From Salvelinus alpinus (taxonomy: Eukaryota > Chordata > Actinopteri > Salmoniformes > Salmonidae), in assembly GCF_045679555.1 (NCBI RefSeq), contig NC_092122.1, positions 12,947,043-13,011,042 of the forward strand: a DNA stretch of 64,000 nucleotides, in the 5' to 3' direction. Below, piece by piece: positions 1 to 13,400 of the stretch; within the stretch, counting starts at the first letter, position 1, and every line of letters starts with the position of its first letter. A model generated the notes under the pieces. The model searched no databases, was not told the DNA's origin, and saw only the letters and a list, made by a program, of their open reading frames with translations. The position numbers and the translations under genes are program-made.

Positions 1-884
1 GCAACCAAACAGTAGAATTAAGTGTTTTACAGCTGTGCTTATTTTCTTTTCATGTGCATGTTCTATAGTTCAACAATGAGACAGCTAACAGACAGGAAAT
101 TGGAGGATTAACGTGAAAATCCGCCAATGTGATGGAAAAATGTAACCCTAACTTCACCACTTCAAGAACATTCACCCAGACACACAGGGAGAGGCAAACC
201 TCTCCCATTCAGAGTGGGGTGGCTTCTAACACTCCTGGCTAAAAGGGTTAAAAAGAAGAGTAGCCTTCTTTGAGAGTGAGGAGAAGGCTGCAACTCTCAC
301 CCTGATCTAATCCACTTCCTCCTCAGGAAATGGAGAAGGCGGATTTCTGCCCACTGCAATTTCCTCTCCCTCTTTTTTCCCCCTCTTTCATTCTTTCTTT
401 CAGGAAGAGTGATGGCTTTGAGCCAAAGAAGGTTCCAATAAGAGGTTTGAGTACTGAAGGCCTACAGGTGAAGGGTAGTTTATATATTTCACAGAGTTAA
501 AGACAGAGTCAACATGTAGAATGGAGGGAAATCTTGCCTAATCTAAAGATTCAAACAAAAAGTTGAATCGAAGCCCACAGTCCAGCAGACCACATTCACC
601 ACGCCCAGATAAACGGCCCAAACAGACAACCTCAGGCCAAAACAGACATGTTAAACGTTCTTCCTTTTTCTATGGCAATACAGAAGGGGAAGTAGAAATG
701 GGGAATTTCCTCTATATGGTCCACGTGCATGGACACTACAGGTCATTTCTATTAGATATTGAGCTTACCACAAAGTGTGTTAATATACTGGTCTAATTTA
801 TGAGTACTGCACCATATCTTTACCAAACACACCAACAAACCGCCAATATTTAGGTCAATTAGCCTCAAGTTCCCACGACAAATC
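1..884. other. Intergenic, no gene recognised
   Basis: AT-rich non-coding DNA. Open frames here are short and show no family resemblance. A pyrimidine-rich run ending in AG near 395-402 resembles a splice acceptor but no coding frame follows that I can place. Confidence 0.4.
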
Positions 885-990
885 ATTGGGCACAAACTGG
901 TAGAATTAACGCTGTTTCCACGTCATTTCAATGAAATTGCGTTGAACCAACTTGGAATAGACGTTTAATTGACGTCTGTGCCCAGTGGGA
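885..990. repeat. Short palindromic MITE-like repeat (GGGCAC ends)
   Basis: The segment begins with a GGGCACA-type end and finishes with its inverse, TGTGCCCAGTGG, and the middle (CCACGTCATTTCAATGAAAT) is itself self-complementary. The same family recurs near 50242-50342 and 52298-52495, which supports a dispersed foldback element rather than unique DNA. Confidence 0.6.
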
Positions 991-1407
991 AGATTTATAT
1001 CCAAACTCACTGAAGAAATACAAAGACGAATCTCACTACTTTCTAAGCCCTAAAAGTCATACATGTTAAAAGGTGCCTGGTTAAACATTAATAGTTTTTC
1101 ACACAGAGCAGGCCCAGTGACTCTACAACTCTATAAACACCCAGTCTATATCCTGGCCGTGATCCAACCCCGCCTGTTGTTTTATTGGCTCAGGCAGTGG
1201 CCGGTTGAGACCTGCCGTCAGCTCCACCAGACAGTACATGGTTGTCATGTTCCCTCCTCTCCTTGTCCCTCTTCCTTCCCTTCTCTCTTTTTTGAGGCAC
1301 TTGGGGATTTTACTGGTCTTAAGAATAGGTAAAAAAAAATAAAAATAACATGGTTTCCACCAATGCTCTCACTTTTCCAACCATGTCAGGTCAATAAACA
1401 CCTCAAA

Positions 1408-1500
1408 CCGAAGTTTATTCGTTACGTGCACAGGATACAGCGGGTGTAAATGATACAGTGAAATTCTTACTTGCTGCTCTTCCTCATCAGTGCACAATAA
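1408..1500. repeat. Dispersed repeat fragment (salmonid type)
   Basis: The text around TACGTGCACAGGATACAG followed by ACAGTGAAATTCTTACTTGC resembles a repeat common in salmonid genomes. I recognise it from general knowledge only; no second copy in this window confirms it. The flanks 990-1407 and 1501-2265 show no recognisable gene. Confidence 0.35.
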
Positions 1501-2265
1501 TGTAAAGTAGCACAGTAAATCAATATACGCATCTGCCCTCTCAATACAAATCTTCTCTTTACCTTGCCTCATATTTACAGCCTTCTCCCTGCTTTCCTTC
1601 TTGTCCGTCCTGTCCTGTAATACCTCACTCTCTCTCCTATTTCTAGACTCTCCCAAGCCCAACCCATCTCCTACTTCCTTTCTTCTCCTAAACTCTTTAC
1701 ATGTTATACTCCTCCATTACACTGGGCTATTATTCTGTGCTGTTCTCTATTCTCTTGTACTGAGCTACGTTGTGTTGTGTGCTGTCCTTCAGTACCCTGA
1801 GGTGTTATTGTACTGAACACTGCGGTGCTGCTGTGTACTGAGTTGTGTTGGCTGTCACTGTCCTGCTGTGTTGCATTCCACTGTGTTCTACTGTGTAGTG
1901 TTCCAGTACAGTGACTCTGCTATGGTTCAGTAAAGACGTCTTGTGTTGGTCCTTGACCCTGGGTCTGCTTCAGCACCTCAGAGGAGGGATACATGAGTAG
2001 GTCTGTCTGTCCACATGCGGAGAGTGATGCCAGTTGGAGTGATGACGTGACATGCAAGTAGCTATAGTAAATCATGGCTTTCAATCTGCCATTTTCTGAG
2101 GTCAAATGCTCTCAAAACAAATGTTTATGGGATAAAGAAAATGTAGGCTGAAATGACAAAGAGATTTGTTTGTTGATTATGACTGTCATGTATTCTCTGT
2201 GTGCGCCTGTGGGTGTCATGAGTTGTGTGTGCGTGTGCATCTGCATGTTTGTGTGAGTGACTCAC

Positions 2266-2395
2266 GCAGGTGCACGGGCAGCCTGGCAGGCTCGTCCTCC
2301 ATTCGGCTGGCTGGCCTGGCCGTGGGAGCATGGACGGGGGAGGAAGTGGAGTTTGGCAGGGGGCTCACGGAGGAAGGACTGAATGAGCTCCTCTC
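2266..2395 (-). CDS. Candidate exon of an unidentified minus-strand gene
   Basis: Read on the minus strand, a pyrimidine-rich tract ending ATTCATAGCAG precedes 130 bases that stay open in two frames and end at a strong donor (CACCTGC|GTGAGT). One frame is Ser/Pro-rich and contains an ATG starting MEDEPARLPVHL, so this could be the exon carrying the start codon. A candidate upstream exon donor lies on the same strand near 3816. I could not assign a family. The local base composition (GC-rich in an AT-rich setting) and paired splice sites are the only support. Confidence 0.3.
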
Positions 2396-3476
2396 CTGCT
2401 ATGAATAGATACATAGAGACACAAAGCATGCCTTAGTTACAAACCTCCCCGAAAACCATCCTTAAACCAAAACAGCCTGAGAATCACCACACCGAGAAAC
2501 TATAACACCATTTACACATTCTTTATCTAGGTGATAAGGTACCCACACAGAGCCAATCTTTTTATTCATAAAATCGTATTAGACTTATTTGGAGAAAGAT
2601 GCTGGTGTGTTTGCATGGTCAATGCAGCTCTTTCTACTCTGCACCGTCTATGGACAGCAACAGTTAACAGGTGAGTATGTATGGGCCAATCAGTGCTGCT
2701 GAATGTGATGTTTATAGGCTCTCCGTTTGCCAACAGCAGCATCTTATAACATGGATTGGTGATTCATTCAACCAGTCAATCTAAAACGGCTAGTTCCTAT
2801 TAGCATACTATACTAGGAACTCACTGTGGCATATGTAGCAATGAGCTTTTAATCTCATTTTATTATACAGACCGCCCTACTCTTCAAGAATACTTAATGT
2901 ATTTTGGTAGCCTATAGCCAACAATAATACACTATATCAAGTCTTACTTTTAGAAGATTTTGCATGTGTACAGCCCAGATTTGACAAGGTTGTGTACGGT
3001 CAAAAAGGGGTTCAGGTACAGATGGGGCCGAGGGGGGGCAAGAGAGTGAGTTTGTGTGTGAGTGTGTGTGTTTAGGGGCATACATATAGCCTACAATAAC
3101 TCTGCTACTTTTCTCTGCAAAACAATATCATTCCAAAATATCTTTAGGCCTACTCTCCTAGGGTGCATCCCAACAATCCCAAAAAGTTTCCCTGTCACCT
3201 GAAATTTGAAGAAACATCTTTAGACCTTGACTGTAATGAAATAACATGATAACCACCATGCATTTATGCACTGCAACTGTTTTACGCCTAAAAATGTCAG
3301 GTTTACATATTCAAAATGTATTCTATAGAAAATGAATTACCTGTGTATATGCTATATAATTGTGACAGATACATTTATATTACCATGAATAGTTTCAACC
3401 AATAACATTAATTGTAGGCTAATATGATCCATAAGGATAGTCACATTTCTGGTGGTTTTCAAACAAGCCATATGGC

Positions 3477-3720
3477 GCGTTCAAAACAACTGGGAACTCT
3501 GAAATCTCCGACTTCTGACTTCAGTGCGTTCATGACAACTGGCACCACAGAAAGAAAAAAAAGCTCCGGCTGGGAAAAATCTTTCAATGGTCATCCAACT
3601 CGGGATTTCCAAGTCGGAAACGGGGGCATCTTTCTATAGCTCCGACTTTCCGACCTCAAGATCCCTGACGTCATGATTTGACCTCGTTTTTTCCCGAGTT
3701 CTCAGTTGTCTTGAAAGCAC
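3477..3720. repeat. Foldback repeat with AACTGGGAACTC / GAGTTCTCAGTTGT ends
   Basis: The left end contains CAAAACAACTGGGAACTC and the right end TCCCGAGTTCTCAGTTGTCT, imperfect inverted copies of each other. The interior repeats CTCCGACTT and its complement several times. This is a non-autonomous palindromic element, apparently a MITE, with no coding capacity. Confidence 0.55.
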
Positions 3721-3815
3721 CAATAGCCTATGAAAACGAACGTCGTGACGAAAAACGTTTATCTCAGGTGTGCTGCGAAGTCGGTAAACTTGTAGCGCAG
3801 CATGGATGGACTTAC

Positions 3816-3990
3816 CAGGCGCTGCTGTAGTCTACAACAGAGCGGCGAAACGTTCCCCTCAGCAACAGATGATTACCAACACACACGATGCAGTTGTCAA
3901 CAACACGACTGCGTCAAGCGCATCTCACCCCGGGGTCCTAGAACTTGATTCTGCTTTATAAAATCAACAAATACCTTTGTTATGATCTGC
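3816..3990 (-). other. Candidate non-coding first exon of the minus-strand gene
   Basis: On the minus strand the sequence runs into GCAGCGCCTG|GTAAGT, a near-consensus splice donor, after a CpG-containing stretch without a long open frame. Together with the exon candidate at 2266-2395 it could be the 5' untranslated exon of a gene running leftwards. The start of the exon is not defined by the sequence; the left-hand limit of 3990 is arbitrary. Confidence 0.22.
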
Positions 3991-4696
3991 GATGAGGATT
4001 CTGACATGTCTCGCTAAATTCAGGAAGTTTTCCTATTCCCACTTTCCTTTTCCCGTTCTCCTCTTTGAAATAAACCAGAAAAAAACACCCACACCCGACT
4101 CCCTGACTTGGGGAGGGTTACAGGGCCACGTAATAAATACGTTTACGGTTTGTTATCGATCCATTATATAACCATGTTTATCATAAACGCGTGAAAGTTC
4201 TTTGTTTTCTGTTGGTGCTGTGCTCTACATTTCGGCGACGCGTTGGTTAATTCTCTTCCTGGAAGACAGGACTAAAAGGCAGACATCTCCGTTGTGCTGC
4301 TCATTGACTTGGACGTGTAAACGGCGAAATGACGTGAATTCTCAGTATTGAGCCCAGCCCCCTTGTTACAGAGGGTTTGATTGCAGCATGGATAAAAAAA
4401 GGCGTTCCTTGCGTAAAATTATCTTATTGGCTTCCCGAGTTTCGTAGGCGTTTCTTATTGGGGAGAAAGATCTCCAAATGGTTCATTGCTAGAAAGAGAA
4501 GCCTACGAGATCCAGGCTGCCAATTACATAATTATATTCAAGAAACACACTTTCGTCTAGCCTGCAGCCAGACTCTCTTCTGCAGCCACTTCTTTCTTAA
4601 AGGTGTACCCCATATCGGGATATTGCCGATGATGTTTACACACGGAGGGCTGAGTGTCTGCGTGTTATGCTCCACCCTTGTACTTGAGCGATGCAT

Positions 4697-6144
4697 TAAT
4701 TATGGCTGCAGGGGCAGTATTGAGTAGCTTGGATGAAAGTTGCACAGAGGTGCCCATAGTAAACTGCCTGCTCCTCAGTCCCAGTTGCTAATATATGCAT
4801 ATTATTATTCGTATTGGATAGAAAACACTCTGAAATTTCTAAAACTGTTTGAATGATGTCTGTGAGTATGACAGAACTCATATGGCAGGCAAAAACCTGA
4901 GAAGAAATCCAAACCGGAAGTGGGAATTCTGAGGTTGGTCGATTTTCAACCAAGACCCTATTGAATACACAGTGGGATATGGATGCGTTTGCACTTCCTA
5001 CGGCTTCCATTATATGTCAACAGTCTGTAGAACCTTGTCTGATGCCTCTACTGTGAAGTGGGGCCGAAGGAGACAGGAATTAGTCAGATCTGCCATGACC
5101 TGACCATGCTCTGACTATGCGCGTTCACATGAGAGGGAGCTCTGTTCCATCGCACATCTGAAGTCAATGTAATTCTCCGGTTGGAACTTTATTGAAGATT
5201 TATGTTAAAACATTCTAAAGATTGATTCAATACATCGTTTGACATGTTTCTACTGACTGTTACGAACTTTTTGACATTTCGTCTGCTTTTAGTGAACGCG
5301 CTTCCCGACTTTGGATTTGTTTACCAAACACGCTAACAAAAATAGCTATTTGGACATAAATGATGGACATTACCGAACAAAACGAACATTTCTTGTGGAA
5401 GTGGGAGTCCTGGGAGTGCATTCCGACGAAGATCAGCAAAGGTAAGTGAAGATTTATAATGCTTTTTACGAGTTTTGTTGACTGCACAATTTGGCGGGTA
5501 ACTGTATGGCTTCCTTTTGTGGCTGAACGCTGTTCTCAGATTATTGAGTAGTGTGCTTTTGCCGTAAAGCTTTTTGAAATCTGACACAGCGGTTGCATTA
5601 AGAACAAGTGTATCTTTAATTCTATGTAAAACATATATCTTTCATCAAAGTTTATGATGAGTATTTATGTTATTTGACGTGGCTCTCTGCAATTTCTCTG
5701 GATATTTTGGAGGCATTTCTGAACATGGCGCCAATGTAAACTGAGGTTTTTGGATATAAATATGAACTTTATCGAACAAAACATATATGTATTGTGTAAC
5801 ATGAAGTCCTATGAGTGTCATCTGATGAAGATCATCAAAGGTTAGTGATTAATTTTATCTCTATTTCTGCTTTTTGTGACTCCTGTCTTTGGCTGGGAAA
5901 ATGACTGTGTTTGTCTGTGATTTTGCGGTGATCTAACATAATCGTTTGTGGTGCTTTCGCTGTAAAGCCTATTTGAAATCGGACACTTTGGTGGGATTAA
6001 CAACAAGATTACCTTTCAAATGGTATAAGATACATGTATGTTTGAGGAATTTTAATTATGAGATTTCTGTTTGAATTTGGCGCCCTGCACTTTCACTGGC
6101 TGTTGTCACATCATCCCGTTAATGGGATTGCAGCCATAAGAAGT
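4697..6144. repeat. Long dispersed repeat, inverted ends TATGGCTGCA / TGCAGCCATA
   Basis: The block opens with TTATGGCTGCAGGGGCAGT and closes with GGGATTGCAGCCATAAGAAG, giving short terminal inverted repeats. Within it, a GAACAAAACG/AAACATATAT motif followed by 'GAAGATCA(G/T)CAAAGGT(A/T)AGTGA' occurs twice (about 5375-5445 and 5775-5845), showing an internal duplication. I recognise the left part as a repeat common in salmonids; no transposase frame is visible, so it looks non-autonomous. Confidence 0.55.
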
Positions 6145-6800
6145 TTTAAGGTCACTAATTAATAAGGAACTCCCCTCACCTGGTTGTCTAGGTCTTAATT
6201 GAAAGGAAAAAACAAAAACCTGCAGACACTAGGCACTCCGTGGAATGAGTTTGAAATGAGATGTCCATTCATAGCCATCAAAAGTGGGCTCAATAAAAAT
6301 GTGCCACTGGTTTCAAGAGTTTCAAGAGGTCCCAGGGGGTCCTCCAAAAGGTGCATATTTTAATAAAACTCTCATAACAATATTTTCCCTCTATAACATT
6401 TGTCAATTATACTATGCATGTAGGCCCCTCAAACTCAACTCGGGACCTCGAAGCCAGTTCCATGGCATTTTTTGAGGGGCCGCTTTAGACCTGGGACTTA
6501 ATTAATAGGTAGAACAGAAAACCAGCAGGCTCCGGACCTCGTATCCGGACCTCGTAGGGTAAGAGCTGAGTACTCCTGATGTAAGATATTATATGCCTAT
6601 TATCAGCAAATTAGCCCTACTCTCCCTATGTGTACTTTTGCATGAAGCCCAACATGGCGTTCAATGGTACACTTACAACATAGGCCAGAGACAACAGGGG
6701 CTATCCCACCTCTGCCACCAATGTAATATGAGAGAGTTTCAATCTTGCTGTACAGCCGTGAGTGTAACTCCCTGGCATATGGTAACGGCAGCACAATCAT

Positions 6801-6939
6801 CAGTGGAGGCTGCTGAGGGGAAGATGGCTCATAATAATGTCTGGAATGTCGACCATGGAAACCACGTGTTTGATACCATTCCATTGACTCCATTCCAGAC
6901 ATTATTATGAGTCATCCTTCCCTCAGCAACCTCAACTGG
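6801..6939. repeat. Palindromic MITE (CAGTGGAGGCTGCTGAGG family), copy 1
   Basis: Terminal inverted repeats CAGTGGAGGCTGCTGAGG and its imperfect inverse CCTCAGCAACCTCAACTG bound a hairpin whose arms carry GGAATG and CATTCC. Related copies occur at 32797-32952 and 57730-57903. The preceding stretch 6145-6800 holds other repetitive-looking text and no gene. Confidence 0.75.
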
Positions 6940-7321
6940 CACTCACATAGTATGTAGCGTAACACTATAAACAATTATGCACAAATGTAAGGATGCAAAT
7001 TGCAACAAATTAATGGCAATATATTGATAGTTACATGTTTAAAAAATTCTGATCACTGTAGGTGATTTGACTGACATGAATTTCCCCTGGGCCTAGAGTT
7101 TGGATGGGATGCATCTGACATCTACTGGGCATAGTTGGTATTTTTTACAGTAGACAGGCGATAGTAGACCTCCGTATTTACACTCCAATGATAAAGATTC
7201 CAGGCCTATTTATATAAATACTATAACACATTGGCTAGTGTCAAGATCTTGCTAATTATTTTGTGCAATATGAACGCTTTATTGCATTGCAGAAGGAGGA
7301 ATGATCAGTAAGGTTATACTA

Positions 7322-7333
7322 AGTTTCGTTTTC
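7322..7333 (+). promoter_or_regulatory. ISRE upstream of the parp12-like gene
   Basis: AGTTTCGTTTTC matches the interferon-stimulated response element consensus AGTTTCNNTTTC at every fixed base. It lies 96 bases upstream of the start codon of the parp12-like gene, where such elements sit in interferon-induced genes. Binding by ISGF3 or IRF factors is inferred, not shown. Confidence 0.7.
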
Positions 7334-7428
7334 GATTCATTCACCAGCTTCCTTCTCAACACATCATTTCCTCGTCAGAGTTCCGAACCATATGGAAAGA
7401 ATATAGCTGTGTTTAACGGGTTGAAGAA

Positions 7429-10400
7429 ATGACGGAATCGACAATAACTAAACTTATTTGTGCTAATCGTGGATCAATGAACGTCGATGAATTAGATGCA
7501 AATTTTTACAGTGACTTGCAAGTCTCGGTGCGGGATGTAATTACGAATAGAGCGAAATTTTGTTTTGTTGTTTTTAACGGAGAGGAAAGGGTGGTAGCCA
7601 AGACTGGAGTTCGACTGTGCAAATCCAAAGATTGCCAGGGATGCCGAAATTTACATTTTTGTAAACGATTCATGCTTGGGGATTGCCCATTCAGTCGGAG
7701 AAGGTATGGAACTTCAACGCTTTCCAATTTTGTTACTGTTGTTACCGTGACGCTATTTTAATCACAAGGCCTGCTCTGGGGAACTTTTGGCACATAGCCT
7801 TTCCCTTTGCTTCATGGCAGGGATCATAATTACAAATCATTTGACTGCAAATTGACCGCAAGAATCCCAAACAGATATAATATTTCACTGAAACGTAATG
7901 ATTTCAAATCTTGCTTACATTTGTATACGATCAAGTCTCTCTATAATTATGCTTGGCAATAATTGTAACAGATTTCTCAAATTAAAATCACTTGCCGCTG
8001 ATCTCCTGTTGTTTTTAGTATTTTATGTCCAAATAAAAATTAACAAAAATATTCGTGTTTTTTTGCTCAGAAAACTTGGGGAGCAAATATAAAACAACCA
8101 TTGCTGCCAGTTGTGGAACCCTGCTTTATGGCGTTATTGGTGTATATTGAGAACCACCAGGGTTGTCAGGTGAAGATAATATTTTTAACCAATGACCCCT
8201 CAAAACCCGCGCACAAGGCCGGAGAACTATTCCCCCTTTTTTTCACAGCAAGAGAGGAGTTGCCACATTTATCCAATAAACCCTTTTTTCCATAACGTCA
8301 TCTAGCAGTTAGGAAGGAATATTGACATAATTTGTAACGACATAGGCTGAGGTTTTCCATCAAAATAATGATCCTTCTGAGCTTAAGAATATGTCGCAAG
8401 AGAAAAGATAATTCACCCTTGTTAAACATTTTCCATCAATGGATGTCGATTTAACTTATTTTGACTGCTATAATTAAGCAATAAGGCCCAAGGTGGTGTG
8501 GTATACAGTATGGCCAATATAGTACGGCTAATGGCTGTTCTTAGGACACAGCCCTTAGCTGTGGTATATTGGCCTACCACAAACCCCTGAGGTGCCTTAT
8601 TGCTATTATAAACTGGTTACCAGTGTAATTAGAACAGTAAAAATAAATGTTTTGTCATAACCGTGGTATACAGTCTGATATACCACAGCTGTCAGCCAAT
8701 CAGCATTCAGGACTAAATATATCCAGTTTGTGCATGTGCATAACTATAGATAAATCCGACAGGAGAGTTTGAGTGATGAAAGTTGGACAGAGGATCTCAA
8801 AATCTCTGTCCAATAAACACTATTTTCTGGCAATTGTGCCATTATTATGTGCCAGATGTTAAGACTACGAACTGTTATAAATGGCCTATTTGCGAGCTTG
8901 ACTTGTTATTTCAATAGGAATAGGCTATTGACTAAAATCAGTGTTTATAATTGCAATTCAACTTTGCCTTGGTTTGCTGAACTAGATGCAGGTAGCCCAT
9001 AGCCCCTGGTAGGCCAACATCTAAATTCAGGGAAAAGTCCTCAATGAAACTGACATTGAGCTGTGACCATGATTACAATTGATAACTTCCAATTTAATTA
9101 ACTAAACATTGCCATTAATAATTGCATAATAACATAAGGCTACAACAACAAACTGAAGTTATAGGCTATTTATTAAATACATTTGCCAGCTCCAGGTAGG
9201 CTACACAAGTGGCACAAATTGATATTGTGATTTCAACGTATTCATTGTATCAAATGGTAGGCTACAGTAGCCTACAATGGCATAGAAATGAATAGCCTAC
9301 TTGATGGCCAACATATGCAAATCTATCATTCTCCACATTTAATGTCACTTTTTCCCTATAACAGAAGCATGCGAGGGAATTCCAAAACTTCCATTTCAAA
9401 TTTCCACTTGTGCAGTGCTCGAGACCCAAAAACCCTTTGCTTGATTTGATTTTCCATAAGAAAAGTTGACATTAGAATGCAGTTTACTTTAAACCAACTA
9501 TCTAAAGCGCTCTAGTGTGCCTAAAGTATTTTTCCAATGCTTTGTATCCGTCATATCAGTTCTAGCACATTAATGTTTTATGGAAAAAGGTTTGGAAATA
9601 GGTGTTTCCATAATGACCAATCTAAATAGTCTACCTACAACTGGTAAAAAAGTTGTCTCCATGACTCAGCTGCATGCTGCAGCGCTCTGTCAACCAGTGC
9701 TCTCAACACACACAAGCACCCCTTCCCACCACTCACTCAGTAACAGCCTGCTCACTGCCTGATAGTCAGCAGCAGGTCACAGTGAAAGATCCACCATAGT
9801 TTTCCCACAGGGGATTTTAGAAACATTTAAAATAAGGGCTGTGTTCTATGTACGCTTACCCTGGTGTGACGTTTTGATAACTGTGTAAATCTCTCTAGGA
9901 TGACTTTTATCAATATATTCACCTACAGTTGAAATCGGAAGTTTACATACACTTAGGTTGGAGTCATTTCAACTCGTTTTTCAACCACTCCACAAATTTC
10001 TTGTTAACAAACTATAGTTTTGGCAAGTTGGTTAGGACATCTACTTTGTTCATGACACAAGTAATTTTTCCAATAATTGTTTACAGACAGATTATTTCAT
10101 TTATAATTCACTGTATCACAATTCCAGAGGGTCAGAAGTTTACATACACTAAATTGACTGTGCCTTTAAACAGCTTGGAAAATTCCAGAAAATGTCATGG
10201 CTATAGAAGCTTCTGATAGGCTAATTGACATCATTTGAGTCAATTGGAGGTGTACCTGTGGATGTATTTCAAGGCCTACCTTCAAACTCAGTGCCCCTTT
10301 GCTTGACGTCATGGGAAAAGCAATTTCCAAATGCCTGAAGGTACCACGTTCATCTGTACAAACAATAGTACGCAAGTATAAACACCATGGGACCACGCAG

Positions 10401-13400
10401 TCGTCATACCACTCAGGAAGGAGACGCGTTCTGTCTCCTAGAGATGAACGTACTTTGGTGCGAAAAGTGCAAATCAATCCCAGAACAACAGCAAAGGACC
10501 TTGTGAATATGCTGGAGGAAACAGACAGAAACGTATCTATATCGACAGTAAAACAAGTCCTATATCGATATAACCTGAAAGGCAGCTCAGCAAGGAAAAA
10601 GCCACTGCTCCAAAACTGCCATAAAAAAGCCAGAGTACAGTTTGCAACAGCACATGGGGACAAAGATACTACTTTTTGGAGAAATGTCCTCTGGTCTGAT
10701 TAAACAAAAATGGAACTGTTTGGCCATAATGACCATCGTTATGTTTGGAGGAAAAAGGGGGAGGCTTGCAAGCCGAAGAACACCATCCCAACCGTGAAGC
10801 ACGCGGGTGGCAGCATCATGTTGTGGGGGTGCTTTGCTGCAGGAGGGACTGGTGCACTTCACAAAATAGATGGCATCATGAGGAATTAAAATTATGTGGA
10901 TATATTTGAAGCAACATCTCAAGACATCAGTCAGGAAGTTAAAGCTTGGTCGCAAATGGGTCTTCCAAATCGACAATGACCCCAAGCATACTTCCAAAGT
11001 TGTGGCAAAATTGCTTAAGGACAACAAAGTCAAGGTATTGGAGTGGCCATCACAAAGCCCTGGCGTCAATCCTATAAAAAATATGTGGCCAGAACTGAAA
11101 AAGCTTGTGCGAGCAAGGAGGCCTACAAACCTGACTCAGTTACACCAGCTCTGTCAGGAGGAATGGTCCAAAATGCACCCAACTTATTTTGGGAAGCTTG
11201 TGGAAGGCTACCCGAAACATTTGACCCAAGTTAAACAATTTAAAGGCAATGCTACCAAATACTAATTGAGTGTATGTAAACTTCTGACCCACTGGGAATG
11301 TGATGAAAGAAATAAAAGCTGAAATAAATCATTCTCTATACTATTATTCTGACATTTCACATTCTTAAAATAAAGTGGTGATCCTAACTGACCTAAGACA
11401 GGGAATGTTTACAAGGATTAAATGTCAGAAATTGTGAAACTGAGTTTAAATGTATTTGGCTAAGGTGTATGTAAACTTCTGACTTCAACTGTATATTTAC
11501 CCCCCCAAAATTAAATGCTAATTAGTTGCTAATGTGGCTATCATAAAGAACTACAAATGCCATGATGATCTAGACGAGACTACCGAATCGAGGCAAAGGT
11601 AGTTAATTCAGAGATTCTTATCTAATGTTAGCTAAATTTACTAAAGAATAAATTGACTACATTTCTTTAAATTTACAGTTCTATGAACTGTCTTGTCTAA
11701 GTTTTAAATGGACACAATACCTGTTCGCAAAGGCGTCAACTAGAGATGATGTGCAGGAGTTTGCTGTGATTTGTAGTCTTGCATGATGTCTACTTTGATG
11801 CTAATTAGCATTTTTGAATATGAGAGTAAATAGAGCCGAATATATTGATAGAAGTCACCTTCTCCTAGAGAGATTTACATGGTTATCAAAACGTTATCCC
11901 AGGGTAAGCGACACAAAACACAGCCCTTATTTTAAGTGTTTCTAAAATTCCATATGGGAAAAATTTAATGTTGGAAAATGATTGGAACCATTTTCCTGTT
12001 TGACCGCTAGGTTTTTGGGGGGAATTATGACACCTCCACTGTGGAGCTCTATTAGGTATTTACATTTAGATAACATGTTGTGCCTAACCCAGGCAAAAAA
12101 TATAATCTGTAGCCTACTTTCTGTAGTCTACTTTTAGGGTAAAGTGAAGAGAAAAAAATAAATAACTGGTGATGGGTGGTGGCACTTTGATTTTGCACGG
12201 ATAGTACTTTAAAAACGTACATTTTGTGAATAAAGTCAAAATTACATTTTGAGAGTAAAGTGGCAATATTTTGAGAATAGTCACATTCTGACCTTTATTT
12301 CCTTTGTTTTGTCTTTATTTAGTATGGTCAGGGCGTGAGTTGGGGTGGGCAGTTTATGTGTGTTTTTCTATGTTGGGGTTTTGAGTTCGGCCTGGTATGG
12401 TTCTCAATCAGAGGCAGCTGTCAATCGTTGTCCCTGATTGAGAATCATACTTAGGTAGCCTGGGTTTCACTTTTGGTTTGTGGGTGTTTGTTTCCGTGTT
12501 AGTGTTGGTCGCCACACGGTACTGTTTCGGTTTCGTTCGTTTCACGTTTATTGTTTTGTATTTTGTAGTGTTCAGTTTATGTCTGAAAATAAACATTATG
12601 GACACTTACCACGCTGCGCATTGGTCCTCCGATCCTTCTCGTTTCTCCTCATCACAAGAGGAGGACGACAGCCGTTACAAGAATAAACTCGCAGTTGTAT
12701 TAATTTCATGCCTCCATGGCTCCCTGTTGCTGTGCGTGCCACCTTAGTAGATGACTGTTAATTAAAATTATACTTTAGAATTGGCTTTAGTAACAAGGAA
12801 ATCCTTGCTATTTTAGTATATAATAACCTAAAAATTAGGACCTGGAAGCGGTTTTGCCACAGATTGGGTCTTTTCAAAAGGAGGAACCACACAGACTAAT
12901 CTGTGTGTCTACATACAGTGCCTTCAGAAAGTATTCATACCCCTTGACTTATTCCACATTTTGTTGTGTTACATCCTGAATTCAAAATGATATACAAAAA
13001 TAATAATTATCACCAATCTACACACAATACCCCATAATGACAAAGTGAAAACATGATTTTAGAAATGTATTTAAGTATTCACACCTCTGAGTCTCTAAGA
13101 GCTTTCCACACCTCGGAGTCTCTAAGAGCTTTCCACACCTCGGAGTCTCTAAGAGCTTTCCACACCTCGGAGTCTCTAAGAGCTTTCCACACCTCGGAGT
13201 CTCTAAGAGCTTTCCACACCTCGGAGTCTCTAAGAGCTTTCCACACCTCGGAGTCTCTAAGAGCTTTCCACACCTCGGAGTCTCTAAGAGCTTTCCACAC
13301 CTCGGAGTCTCTAAGAGCTTTCCACACCTCGGAGTCTCTAAGAGCTTTCCACACCTCGGAGTCTCTAAGAGCTTTCCACACCTCGGAGTCTCTAAGAGCT

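Larger units (their letters stand above)
9813..11958. repeat. Foldback element split by a Tc1 insertion
   Basis: The left flank of the Tc1 copy (9813-9915: AAATAAGGGCTGTGTTCTATG, CGCTTACCCTGG, ACGTTTTGATAAC, AATCTCTCTAGGA, TCAATATATTC) returns as its inverse right of the Tc1 copy (about 11838-11958). The two arms of roughly 105 bases belong to one palindromic element of some 580 bases into which the transposon jumped. Confidence 0.65.
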
